NCBI GenBank assembly: GCA_028687205.1
Contig: JAQUAP010000013.1
Location: forward strand, 1-21,338
DNA length: 21,338 bases
DNA from: Candidatus Omnitrophota bacterium
GTDB lineage: Bacteria; Omnitrophota; Gorgyraeia; Gygaellales; Profunditerraquicolaceae
Direction: 5' to 3'
This document shows positions 8,082 to 15,323 of the stretch, piece after piece; within the stretch, counting starts at the first letter, position 1; every line of letters begins with the position of its first letter. The position numbers and the translations under genes are program-made. The notes beneath the pieces were generated by a model that searched no databases, was not told the origin of the DNA, and was given only the letters and a program-made list of their open reading frames with translations.

Positions 8082-8504
8082 ATGAAAATTAAGAACAATT
8101 ATATTAGAAACGGATTTTTTTTATTCTTTACATTGTCCTGGTTAATACTATGGGTTGTGTTTATGCTCCGGGAGAATAAAAAAGGAGAACACGCTCAGCT
8201 CAGGTACCTTTATTCCCATAGCGATACAGAAAAGAGGCGTTATTTGACCGGAGAAGATTTATATGATTTTATTATTTCCTGTAAGGCTGCTTTACCCGAT
8301 AAAGCTACCTACAATATCCTTGGGCTTGATGAGACTAGGGAGGTTACCGCCCGTTATCTCTTATGGCCGGCGCGCAGGGAACTGCAAGGACCTGATTTCC
8401 TCATTGTTTATGGTAATCTGCAATTTACGCAAAGCGGTTACCTGATGGTCAAAGCTTGTAAAAATACAGGCGCGCTTTTAGCCAGGGAAGGCATTAAAAA
8501 ATGA
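8082..8504 (+). CDS. Small membrane-anchored protein of unknown function
   Basis: I do not recognise this 140-residue protein. One hydrophobic segment (about 12-28, FFLFFTLSWLILWVVFML) follows a basic N-terminus, giving a signal-anchor topology with residues about 30-140 probably outside the cytoplasm. The outer part includes GEDLYDFIISCKAALPD, RYLLWPARRE and DFLIVYG and has two cysteines (near 67 and 127). It lies between a GT2 of the polyprenyl-phosphate type and a GT-C protein and overlaps the latter by ATGA, so a helper role for the GT-C transferase is the simplest guess. The outer part loosely recalls the soluble tails of GT39 proteins, in which similar RYLLYP-like stretches occur, but that is a weak resemblance. 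Confidence 0.7.
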   Translation: MKIKNNYIRNGFFLFFTLSWLILWVVFMLRENKKGEHAQLRYLYSHSDTEKRRYLTGEDLYDFIISCKAALPDKATYNILGLDETREVTARYLLWPARRELQGPDFLIVYGNLQFTQSGYLMVKACKNTGALLAREGIKK

Positions 8505-9874
8505 GTTTTATTATAGCCGTCTTATCTATTGAAACGCTGGGTATCCTGGCAGTTTTACTTATCGGCCGGCTTTTAAAGTATAAATTTGCCTTGATTGAAC
8601 TTTTCAGTATCGCCTTCTTCATCGGGCTTGGCGTAATAGGTTACCTGCAGTTCTTAAGTTTCCTTTTGGGTATAAAGATATCTGCCGGCTTAGCCGTTAC
8701 CCTGGCGATCGCTGCTTTTGTAATTTTACTTCCGGGTATTGCCGGCTCAAAAAGATATATTATAGAATTCCGTAAACCCGCTGCTTTTAGCTGTTTTGAA
8801 AAAATTATTTTATCGGTATTATTCTTGCAGGCCGCCTGGGTTATTTTCCAGGCGTTACCCTTACCGATTAATTCTTACGATTCTTTGGCTAATTTTGGTT
8901 TTAAGGCCAAGATTTTCTATCTTGATAACGGAATCCCCGATGGTTTTTTCCAATGGAATGAATATACGGTTTCCCATCCGGACTATCCGCCGTTATTGCC
9001 GCTTATCTTGACCTGGGTATATTATTTTATCGGCTTTAATGATCTGTTAGTAGCTAAAATCATGCCGGTTGCCTATTTAATATTCCTGCCTTTTTTTTAT
9101 TTTTTACTACGTAGATTTTTTATGCGGATTTATGCCTTAGCGGCGGTTTTAGTTTTCGCGACTATCCCGCAGGTCAGCCGCTACGCGATGATAACTTACG
9201 CCGATTTACTCCTGGGGATTTTTGTAAGCATAGCATTTACGTATTTCATGCTTTATCTACGCGATAAAGAGGCTGCATATCTGGTTTTTTCGGCGCTATT
9301 TTTTGGTTTTTCAGCCTGGGTTAAAAATGAATCCCTTGTTTTTATCTGTGTTTTCTTCCTGCTATTGATATTTTGCCTTGGCAGGCTGCGGGATGCCCCC
9401 CGGTTTATTAAGCACCTATTGCTGGCGCTTCTGGTATTTTTTGCAGCTTCTTCGCCCTGGCTTATATTCAAATTTTTTAACGGCCTGGTTAATTCCGATA
9501 TAAACATCGTGCATCTGGGGCGGGAAAGGTTCCTGCAGAACCTGAAAGATTCCTGGCTAGTATTCTATAATCTGCAAATGGAGTTTTTTAACCTTAAAAA
9601 ATGGAATATATTCTGGGTTATAGTATTGCTTACGCTCATTTTAAAAAGAAAAAATATCTTTAAGGGCTTAGCTGCTTACGCTGTATTTTTTATTAGCATT
9701 GCTGCTTTGGGGTACTTTGGCGCGTATTTATTTACCACTAATTACAATATTGATTTTTACGTTTCAAAAACCATTTCGCGCTTTATGCTGCATTTCTGCG
9801 GATTATTTATATTTTTAGTCTTGTATTTGATTGATGAAGCAAAGATTAAGCCTTCAGGTTATGAAGAATACTAA
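8501..9874 (+). CDS. GT39-like polytopic glycosyltransferase
   Basis: The product has 457 residues and about 11-13 membrane spans. After the first spans comes a loop with SYDSLANFGFKAK (D127), the position of the conserved acidic residue in GT-C enzymes, followed by HPDYPPLLP at 159-167, a motif common in bacterial GT39-like proteins. Later spans include YADLLLGIFVSIAFTYFMLY and a WVKNES stretch. Enzymes of this fold take a sugar from a polyprenyl-phosphate carrier and place it on a lipid, glycan or protein in the periplasm. It differs clearly from the 9861 product, which has a different loop motif. It overlaps both neighbours (ATGA upstream, 14 bases downstream). Confidence 0.78.
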   Translation: MSFIIAVLSIETLGILAVLLIGRLLKYKFALIELFSIAFFIGLGVIGYLQFLSFLLGIKISAGLAVTLAIAAFVILLPGIAGSKRYIIEFRKPAAFSCFEKIILSVLFLQAAWVIFQALPLPINSYDSLANFGFKAKIFYLDNGIPDGFFQWNEYTVSHPDYPPLLPLILTWVYYFIGFNDLLVAKIMPVAYLIFLPFFYFLLRRFFMRIYALAAVLVFATIPQVSRYAMITYADLLLGIFVSIAFTYFMLYLRDKEAAYLVFSALFFGFSAWVKNESLVFICVFFLLLIFCLGRLRDAPRFIKHLLLALLVFFAASSPWLIFKFFNGLVNSDINIVHLGRERFLQNLKDSWLVFYNLQMEFFNLKKWNIFWVIVLLTLILKRKNIFKGLAAYAVFFISIAALGYFGAYLFTTNYNIDFYVSKTISRFMLHFCGLFIFLVLYLIDEAKIKPSGYEEY

Positions 9875-11039
9875 ATATTTTAGCGTTATCGCGGTTGCCA
9901 TATTAATAAAAATTCTGTTATTCGCTTTCCTGGTTATGTATGCTCCGCAAAGCAGGTTCCAGAGTGATTCGCGCGATTATCTGGAAACCGCGCAGGTATT
10001 ATCTTCGCGGGGGGCGTTTGCCAAAGCTGATAGTGACGGCTCCCTTAGATATGAATTATTCAGGACGCCCGGATACCCCGTATTTCTTGCGTTTTTACAG
10101 GGTTTAATGAAGGTCCCGCTTAATGGCGTGATACTCTTCCAAGTATTCCTGGCCATATTAGCTGCCTGGATTACTTATAAAGCTGCTCTCCAGATTGATT
10201 ACAGGATCGCTTTTTTAAGCGCGGTGATTGTTTTATATGACCCGCCGATTTCCATCTTTTCTCTGATTATATTAAGCGAAACATTATTCCTGTTTTTAAC
10301 GGCTTTATTTATGCTTAGCTTTGTCCTGTATTTAAGGAATAATAAGACAGGGCCGGTAATATTATCCGCTTTAATGCTGGCTGCGGCTACCTATGTGCGG
10401 CCGATAACTTATTATCTTGGCGCAGCAGTTGCTATTTTTATTATCTATGCGCGTATCCGCGTAAATTTTAAGCGCGCCTTTATCCACGCATTGATCTTTC
10501 TGGTTATTGTATATGGATTATTGGGCGCCTGGCAGGTGAGGAATTATAAGCAGGCCGGGCAGAAGACATTCTGCAGCGTCATCCAGGGAAATTGCGCTTA
10601 CATGGGGTTAGCCGGAAGCTATGCGAGGTTCAAAGACAGTATTGCCAAAGGCATGGGGCCGGCGCATTATTATGCCAGCGCTACCTCGCGTTGTTTTCTG
10701 TCGCTGATGACCCGTCCGGGGCCTTTTAAATATTTTAAGTCTGCCGCCTTATCTGTCGCTGGGAGGGTATTAGCTTATCCCTGGCTGGTTTTTTGGATTA
10801 TAGGGTTTATTGCCGGAATTATGCAGGCAAGGCGTAATATCTATTACCAATTCATGTTTTTTATTATACTGTATTTTATTTTTACTTCAATCGGGGGAGC
10901 CGGGTGGATAGTGGGAGAGAGATTTAGGATACCAATGGTGCCATTTATAGCCGTTACTTCCGCAGCTGGCTGGGTAGCCCTGGCTGGTTACTGGGCCAGG
11001 AGAAAAGAAAAGGTTAGGCATGAAGAATTACCTGTGTGA
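9861..11039 (+). CDS. GT39/ArnT-type polytopic glycosyltransferase
   Basis: I choose ATG 9861 over upstream TTG 9831 and ATG 9834 because the N-terminus then runs MKNTKYFSVIAVAILIK straight into the first membrane span, with a weak AGG upstream. The product has 392 residues. The first loop has SDSRDYLETAQ (D36, D39), the acidic catalytic motif of the PMT/ArnT superfamily, followed by FRTPGYPVFLA at 67-77. About ten spans follow, and the ending GERFRIPMVPFIAVTSA is typical. It should use a polyprenyl-phosphate sugar made by one of the GT2 enzymes upstream. The acceptor is unknown. It overlaps the previous gene by 14 bases and the next by 20. Confidence 0.82.
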   Translation: MKNTKYFSVIAVAILIKILLFAFLVMYAPQSRFQSDSRDYLETAQVLSSRGAFAKADSDGSLRYELFRTPGYPVFLAFLQGLMKVPLNGVILFQVFLAILAAWITYKAALQIDYRIAFLSAVIVLYDPPISIFSLIILSETLFLFLTALFMLSFVLYLRNNKTGPVILSALMLAAATYVRPITYYLGAAVAIFIIYARIRVNFKRAFIHALIFLVIVYGLLGAWQVRNYKQAGQKTFCSVIQGNCAYMGLAGSYARFKDSIAKGMGPAHYYASATSRCFLSLMTRPGPFKYFKSAALSVAGRVLAYPWLVFWIIGFIAGIMQARRNIYYQFMFFIILYFIFTSIGGAGWIVGERFRIPMVPFIAVTSAAGWVALAGYWARRKEKVRHEELPV

Positions 11040-12090
11040 TATTATCGTCCTGACCTGGAACCAGAAAGACGTAATCAAGTCTTTTGTGGAGAGTTTCCTG
11101 GAAAACACGCAAACCAGCTGCCGGCTGATTATCATCGCCAATGGCTGCTCTGACGGTACGCCGGAGTATTTAGGAGGTTTACAGGATACGCCTAATTGCA
11201 CTTTTAAGATATTGGTAAATAAAGAGAATAACGGTTTTGTGGGCGCGATGAACCAGGGCATAGCAGTAGCAGACGCCCCGTATGTGTGCCTTGCCAATAA
11301 TGATTTATTATTTACCCGGGGTTGGCTGGAAGAAATCATCTCGGTTTTTGAAAGCAATCAAAAAATCGGCTTATTAAACCCTAACAGCAATAATTTAGGC
11401 CTGCAGCCTGTAGAGGGAGAAAGTATACAATCAGTAGCAGAAAAGTTAAGGCAGGAAAAGCGCGGTTATTTTATAGAGATGCCGTTTTGCATTGGCTTCT
11501 GTATGTTTATCAGAAGAGAAGTAATTGAAAAGATAGGCGCGCTTGCGCAAGAATTCTATCCGGCTTTCTTTGAAGATACGGATTATTCCCTGAGGGCTCA
11601 AAGAGCCGGATTCCTTATCGGGACCGCTTCCGGTGCTTATGTCTGGCATAAGGAGCATGGCCATTTTAATCAGGCTGGAAAGCGGGGGAGGGAAGTGCTT
11701 TTTACTAAAAGCAGGGAAACTTTTATCAGGAAATGGGGTAAGACATTAAGGATTGCCTGGATAGTGAAGGATTACCAGGAAGTATTTGATAATTTGAAGG
11801 CGGGGATTGACTTGGCCAGGCAGGCAAATTTTATAACCTTTTATGTTGAGGATACCGCTATCAACAGGGAAGATATTTTTAAGGCTCAAGGCGCCTTTGA
11901 GCATTCGGGGGTGCAGTTTAAAAGCTACCGCAGTTATGCCAATTTAATCTGGGGTATTATGGTAAAAAAGAAGAAATTTGACCTGGTGATTTGCAAGGAG
12001 CAGCCCTTAAGCCGCATATTCAGGATGCTGGGATGCAGAGCAGCGGGTTATCCTGATAACGCTTTGATAGCTAAGATAAAAAAATTATGA
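11020..12090 (+). CDS. GT2 glycosyltransferase (rhamnosyltransferase-like) with C-terminal extension
   Basis: The first 235 or so residues form a GT2 domain: DIIVLTWNQKDVI, IIIANGCSDGTPEYL, the metal site LANNDLLFTRGWLEE (NND at 93-95) and the acceptor-side PAFFEDTDYSLRAQRAG (E185, D186, D188). This pattern is that of WbbL/GT2 rhamnosyl- and related transferases working on lipid-linked saccharides in the cytoplasm. The last roughly 110 residues (about 247-356) form an alpha/beta-looking extension including FITFYVEDTAINREDIF and KFDLVICKEQPLS that I cannot assign. It could be a remnant or short form of a second glycosyltransferase Rossmann domain. Total length is 356. The stop overlaps the carbamoyltransferase start by ATGA, hinting that the sugar it adds may be the one carbamoylated, which is inference only. 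Confidence 0.83.
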   Translation: MKNYLCDIIVLTWNQKDVIKSFVESFLENTQTSCRLIIIANGCSDGTPEYLGGLQDTPNCTFKILVNKENNGFVGAMNQGIAVADAPYVCLANNDLLFTRGWLEEIISVFESNQKIGLLNPNSNNLGLQPVEGESIQSVAEKLRQEKRGYFIEMPFCIGFCMFIRREVIEKIGALAQEFYPAFFEDTDYSLRAQRAGFLIGTASGAYVWHKEHGHFNQAGKRGREVLFTKSRETFIRKWGKTLRIAWIVKDYQEVFDNLKAGIDLARQANFITFYVEDTAINREDIFKAQGAFEHSGVQFKSYRSYANLIWGIMVKKKKFDLVICKEQPLSRIFRMLGCRAAGYPDNALIAKIKKL

Positions 12091-13841
12091 ATATTTTAGG
12101 CATATCCTGTTTTTATCATGACAGCGCTGGCTGCCTGGTACAGGACGGTGAAATTATCGCCGCCGCACAGGAAGAGCGCTTCAGCCGCAAAAAGCATGAT
12201 TTTAATTTTCCCTCAAACGCCATAAAATATTGTTTGGCGCAAGGCAGAATAAAAGCAGAAGAATTGGATTATGTGGTTTTCTACGATAAGCCGTTCATAA
12301 AATTTGAAAGGATATTAGAAACCTATTTAATGTACGCGCCCGGCGGCATAAGGCAGTTTATCCAGGCCATGCCCCTCTGGTTAAAACAAAAACTCTGGAT
12401 CCCGGAATTAATCGCCAAGGAGCTGAATTATAAGGGTAAAATTTTATTTACCGAGCACCATGAATCCCACGCTGCCAGCGCTTTTTTCCCTTCTCCGTTT
12501 AAGCGGGCCGCATTCCTCACCATGGACGGAGTAGGCGAATGGGATACTGCCAGTTTCGGGGTGGGAAGGGATAATGAGATAGAAATACAATACTCTTTAA
12601 AATTTCCGCACTCGCTGGGATTGTTGTATTCCGCGTTTACTTATTATACCGGTTTTAAGGTAAATTCAGGCGAATATAAACTGATGGGGCTGGCCCCTTA
12701 CGGAAAGCCAAAGTATAAGAATTTAATTTTAGATAAACTTCTGGACCTTAAGGCAGATGGTTCTTTTAAGATGAATATGCGTTATTTTGGTTATTGTAAT
12801 GGCCTGCGAATGACAAACTCCAGGTTTGACCGGCTTTTCGGAGGTTCTGCGCGTAGGCCCGAGACAAAAATAACCCAAAAAGATATGGATGTCGCCGCTT
12901 CCATCCAGGCAGTAACAGAAGAGATTATGCTCAAAATGGCTTGCCATGTCCATAAGTTAACCGGAGAGGATAACTTATGCCTTGCCGGAGGAGTGGCCTT
13001 AAACTGCGTAGGTAATGGCCGGATTTTACGGGAAAGCCCTTTTAAGGAAATCTGGATTCAACCGGCAAGCGGGGATGCCGGAGGCGCATTAGGAGCAGCT
13101 TTATTACTCTGGTACAAATACCTTCAAAATCCCCGCGTTGTAGACGGTAAAAATGACCTGCAAAAAAGTTCTTTATTGGGCCCTTCTTATAGCGATACGC
13201 ACATCGAGAGTTTTCTTAAGAAGGAAAATATTCCTTATAAAGAGCTGGCTTATTTAGAACTGCCTAAGGTAACCGCAGAATTAATCAGCCAGGGCAATAT
13301 AATAGGCTGGTTCCAGGGCCGCCTTGAATTCGGGCCGCGCGCTCTTGGCGCAAGGAGCATAATCGGAGATGCGCGTGATCCCCAAATGCAGTCCAAGATG
13401 AACCTGAAAATTAAATACCGCGAGTCTTTCCGGCCTTTCGCTCCTACGGTATTAAAAGAGCGGGTTTCGGATTGGTTTGCGTTAAACAGGGAAAGCCCAT
13501 ATATGCTTTTAGTCGCACCGGTAAAAGAAGATAAAAGGATGATACCGGCAGTTACGCACGTAGATTATTCCGCGCGGATTCAAACCTTAAAAAGAGAGGA
13601 CCAGCCGCTTTATTACGACCTGATTAATGCTTTTTATGAAAAGACCGGTTGCCCCTTGATTATAAATACCTCTTTTAATGTAAGAGGTGAGCCGCTTGTT
13701 TGCACTCCCGCAGAGGCATTCCGCTGTTTTATGCGCACGGAGATGGATTACCTGGTGCTGGGTAAATTTTTATTAGCTAAAAGAGAGCAGGAGCGCATCA
13801 AGAAGGATACGGCCTGGCAAAAAGAATTTGCCCTGGATTAG
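12087..13841 (+). CDS. Carbamoyltransferase (NodU/CmcH/TobZ family)
   Basis: The 584-residue product is full length for the family. The N-terminal Kae1-like domain has ILGISCFYHDSAGCLV (H11, D12), AAAQEERFSRKKHD, the metal/active-site segment EHHESHAASAFFPSPF at 123-138 and GEYKLMGLAPYGKP. The C-terminal YrdC-like domain has GRLEFGPRALGARSII at 411-426 and a SFNVRGEPLVCTP stretch near 530. These enzymes make carbamoyl adenylate from carbamoyl phosphate and ATP and pass the carbamoyl group to a hydroxyl, for example on a sugar of a Nod factor or antibiotic. In this cluster the acceptor is most likely a surface saccharide. It is followed directly by SxtJ-family and DUF5989 genes, a grouping I have met in other genomes, so the three may act together at the membrane. 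ATGA overlap couples it to the GT2 upstream. Confidence 0.92.
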   Translation: MNILGISCFYHDSAGCLVQDGEIIAAAQEERFSRKKHDFNFPSNAIKYCLAQGRIKAEELDYVVFYDKPFIKFERILETYLMYAPGGIRQFIQAMPLWLKQKLWIPELIAKELNYKGKILFTEHHESHAASAFFPSPFKRAAFLTMDGVGEWDTASFGVGRDNEIEIQYSLKFPHSLGLLYSAFTYYTGFKVNSGEYKLMGLAPYGKPKYKNLILDKLLDLKADGSFKMNMRYFGYCNGLRMTNSRFDRLFGGSARRPETKITQKDMDVAASIQAVTEEIMLKMACHVHKLTGEDNLCLAGGVALNCVGNGRILRESPFKEIWIQPASGDAGGALGAALLLWYKYLQNPRVVDGKNDLQKSSLLGPSYSDTHIESFLKKENIPYKELAYLELPKVTAELISQGNIIGWFQGRLEFGPRALGARSIIGDARDPQMQSKMNLKIKYRESFRPFAPTVLKERVSDWFALNRESPYMLLVAPVKEDKRMIPAVTHVDYSARIQTLKREDQPLYYDLINAFYEKTGCPLIINTSFNVRGEPLVCTPAEAFRCFMRTEMDYLVLGKFLLAKREQERIKKDTAWQKEFALD

Positions 13842-13845
13842 AAAA

Positions 13846-14238
13846 ATGGAAAAAATAATTTTAGATACGAAAAACTTAAAGAAGTTCGGGATGACCATGG
13901 GTATTGCTTTTCTGGTTATTGCCATTTTTATCATTATCAGGCATAAGCACAGCCCGCTGCCGGTATTAATCATCGCGCTAATATTTTTTATAATGGGCGT
14001 AGTTACACCGGCCCTGCTAAAACCCGCGTATATAGCCTGGATGAGATTTGCTTACCTGCTTGGCTGGATAAATACCAGGTTGATACTGGTTATCATCTTT
14101 TACCTGGTTCTTACGCCTATAGGCCTGGTGATGCGCTTATGCGGGATAGACTCCTTAGAAAGAAAAATCAATAAAAAAGCAGGGTCTTACTGGAAGAAAA
14201 GAGAATTGACTAAACCAAGTTACGAAAGGCAGTTTTAA
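13846..14238 (+). CDS. sxtJ-like: SxtJ-family membrane protein
   Basis: From ATG 13846 the protein has 130 residues. The frame is open back to TTG 13828, inside the carbamoyltransferase gene, but the ATG gives the better N-terminus. Three hydrophobic segments are seen at about 16-32, 38-58 and 76-98, then a charged tail with DSLERKINKKAGSYWKKRE. The segments MGVVTPALLKPAYIAWM and LTPIGLVMRLCGIDSLERK match what I know of SxtJ, a small protein named from saxitoxin clusters and found beside carbamoyltransferases. Its biochemical role is not established. It may anchor or assist the carbamoyltransferase at the membrane (inference). The gap to the carbamoyltransferase is 4 bases. Confidence 0.82.
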   Translation: MEKIILDTKNLKKFGMTMGIAFLVIAIFIIIRHKHSPLPVLIIALIFFIMGVVTPALLKPAYIAWMRFAYLLGWINTRLILVIIFYLVLTPIGLVMRLCGIDSLERKINKKAGSYWKKRELTKPSYERQF

Positions 14239-14241
14239 AAA

Positions 14242-14248
14242 AGGGAGG
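14242..14248 (+). promoter_or_regulatory. Strong ribosome binding site before a small TTG-start gene
   Basis: AGGGAGG at 14242-14248 stands 5 bases before TTG 14254 and lies between the SxtJ-family stop and the small gene. It supports translation of the 52-residue reading frame that follows and its TTG start. Confidence 0.7.
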
Positions 14249-14253
14249 GTTCT

Positions 14254-14412
14254 TTGGGTAAATTAGGCATATTAAAGGAATTCTGGGGTTTCTTAAGAGT
14301 GAGAAAAAAGTGGTGGCTTACGCCGATAATCATTATGCTTTTACTCTTAGGTTTATTAATCTTCTTTTGCCAGAGTAGCGCCGTAGCGCCGTTTATCTAT
14401 ACTTTATTTTAA
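14254..14412 (+). CDS. DUF5989-family small membrane protein, TTG start
   Basis: This 52-residue gene, too short for usual length cut-offs, begins at TTG 14254 behind a good ribosome binding site and ends in TAA at 14410-14412. The last A is also the first base of the next ATG. The product starts MGKLGILKEFWGFLRVRKKW, has one membrane span at about 21-40 and ends SSAVAPFIYTLF. That layout (short amphipathic start with LKEFWGFLR, KKWW before the span, APFIYTLF at the end) is how I know the DUF5989 family. Members sit next to SxtJ and carbamoyltransferase genes, as here. Function is unknown. A role as a membrane partner of the other two is an inference from the repeated association. Confidence 0.85.
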   Translation: MGKLGILKEFWGFLRVRKKWWLTPIIIMLLLLGLLIFFCQSSAVAPFIYTLF

Positions 14413-15323
14413 TGCTAAAAGATATCAGGAAGATTTTATGCGTGCGTAACGACAGGTTTGGCGAGTTTTTGCTCAATATCCCGGCATTCCGGGCGCTGAA
14501 AGAAGCTTATCCGCACGCCCAGCTTACCCTGGCGGTAAAATCCGGCGTTCAGCCGCTTGCCGAGTGCATCGAATATGCCGATAAGGTAGCAGTTTGGGAT
14601 GATGATTTTAGAAAAAATTTAAGGAAAGAAGGGTTTGACGCCTGCGTTATCTTGAATCCGACAAAAGAAGCGCATTGGGCCGCGTTTTTCGCCGGAATCC
14701 CCGCGCGGGTTGGCTATGACAGGAAATGGGGCATCCTGCTGAATTATAAAATAGCAGATAATAAAAACTTAGCTTTAAGGCATGAAGTAGAGTATAATTT
14801 AGATTTAGTAAGTTTAATCGGCGCCAGGACAAATAATAAAGCTGTCTCCTTAAAGAGGTTGCCCAAACATAATAACCTTGAATATGTGACTGCCGTAGCT
14901 ATCCATCCTTATACGAGCGATAAGGTAAAAGAGTGGCCGGTTGAAAGGTTCAGGGAGTTGGCGCAGCGCATCGCAGGAGAATTTAAGTTGAGGGTTATCA
15001 TGGTTGGAGCGGCGGATACCGGCGCCGGCTTGTTCAGCAATCTGGGGGGAAACATTATCAATCTGGTCAATAAGACTTCTCTTGTGGACCTGGCGCAGGT
15101 TCTTAAGCAATGTAGGATGCTTGTTTCCTGCGATAGCGGGCCAGTGCATTTAGCTGCGGCAGTAGGGACGCCTGTTCTGGCATTATTCAGGAATGACTTG
15201 CCGGGTAAGACCGCTAAGCGCTGGGGCCCCTGGGGCAAAGGGCATAGCGTGATAGAGAAAAATAATCTTTTGGATATAACCGTTGAAGAGGTGTTGGGAC
15301 AGGTAAGGAGTGCCTTAAAATGA
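14412..15323 (+). CDS. GT9 heptosyltransferase-family glycosyltransferase
   Basis: The 303-residue product has the GT9 N-terminal pattern ILCVRNDRFGEFLLNIPAFR at about 8-27, with FGEFL where most members have GIGDxL. The C-terminal donor-binding half has HPYTSDKVKEWPVERFREL and VSCDSGPVHLAAAVGTPVLA (D241, S242, G243, H246). GT9 enzymes such as WaaC, WaaF and WaaQ add ADP-activated heptose to the inner core of lipopolysaccharide in the cytoplasm. The donor and position cannot be read here. It is a little shorter than the classical enzymes (about 320-350), which is within the range of this group. The TAATG junction ties it to the DUF5989 gene, and ATGA ties it to ManC downstream. Confidence 0.85.
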   Translation: MLKDIRKILCVRNDRFGEFLLNIPAFRALKEAYPHAQLTLAVKSGVQPLAECIEYADKVAVWDDDFRKNLRKEGFDACVILNPTKEAHWAAFFAGIPARVGYDRKWGILLNYKIADNKNLALRHEVEYNLDLVSLIGARTNNKAVSLKRLPKHNNLEYVTAVAIHPYTSDKVKEWPVERFRELAQRIAGEFKLRVIMVGAADTGAGLFSNLGGNIINLVNKTSLVDLAQVLKQCRMLVSCDSGPVHLAAAVGTPVLALFRNDLPGKTAKRWGPWGKGHSVIEKNNLLDITVEEVLGQVRSALK

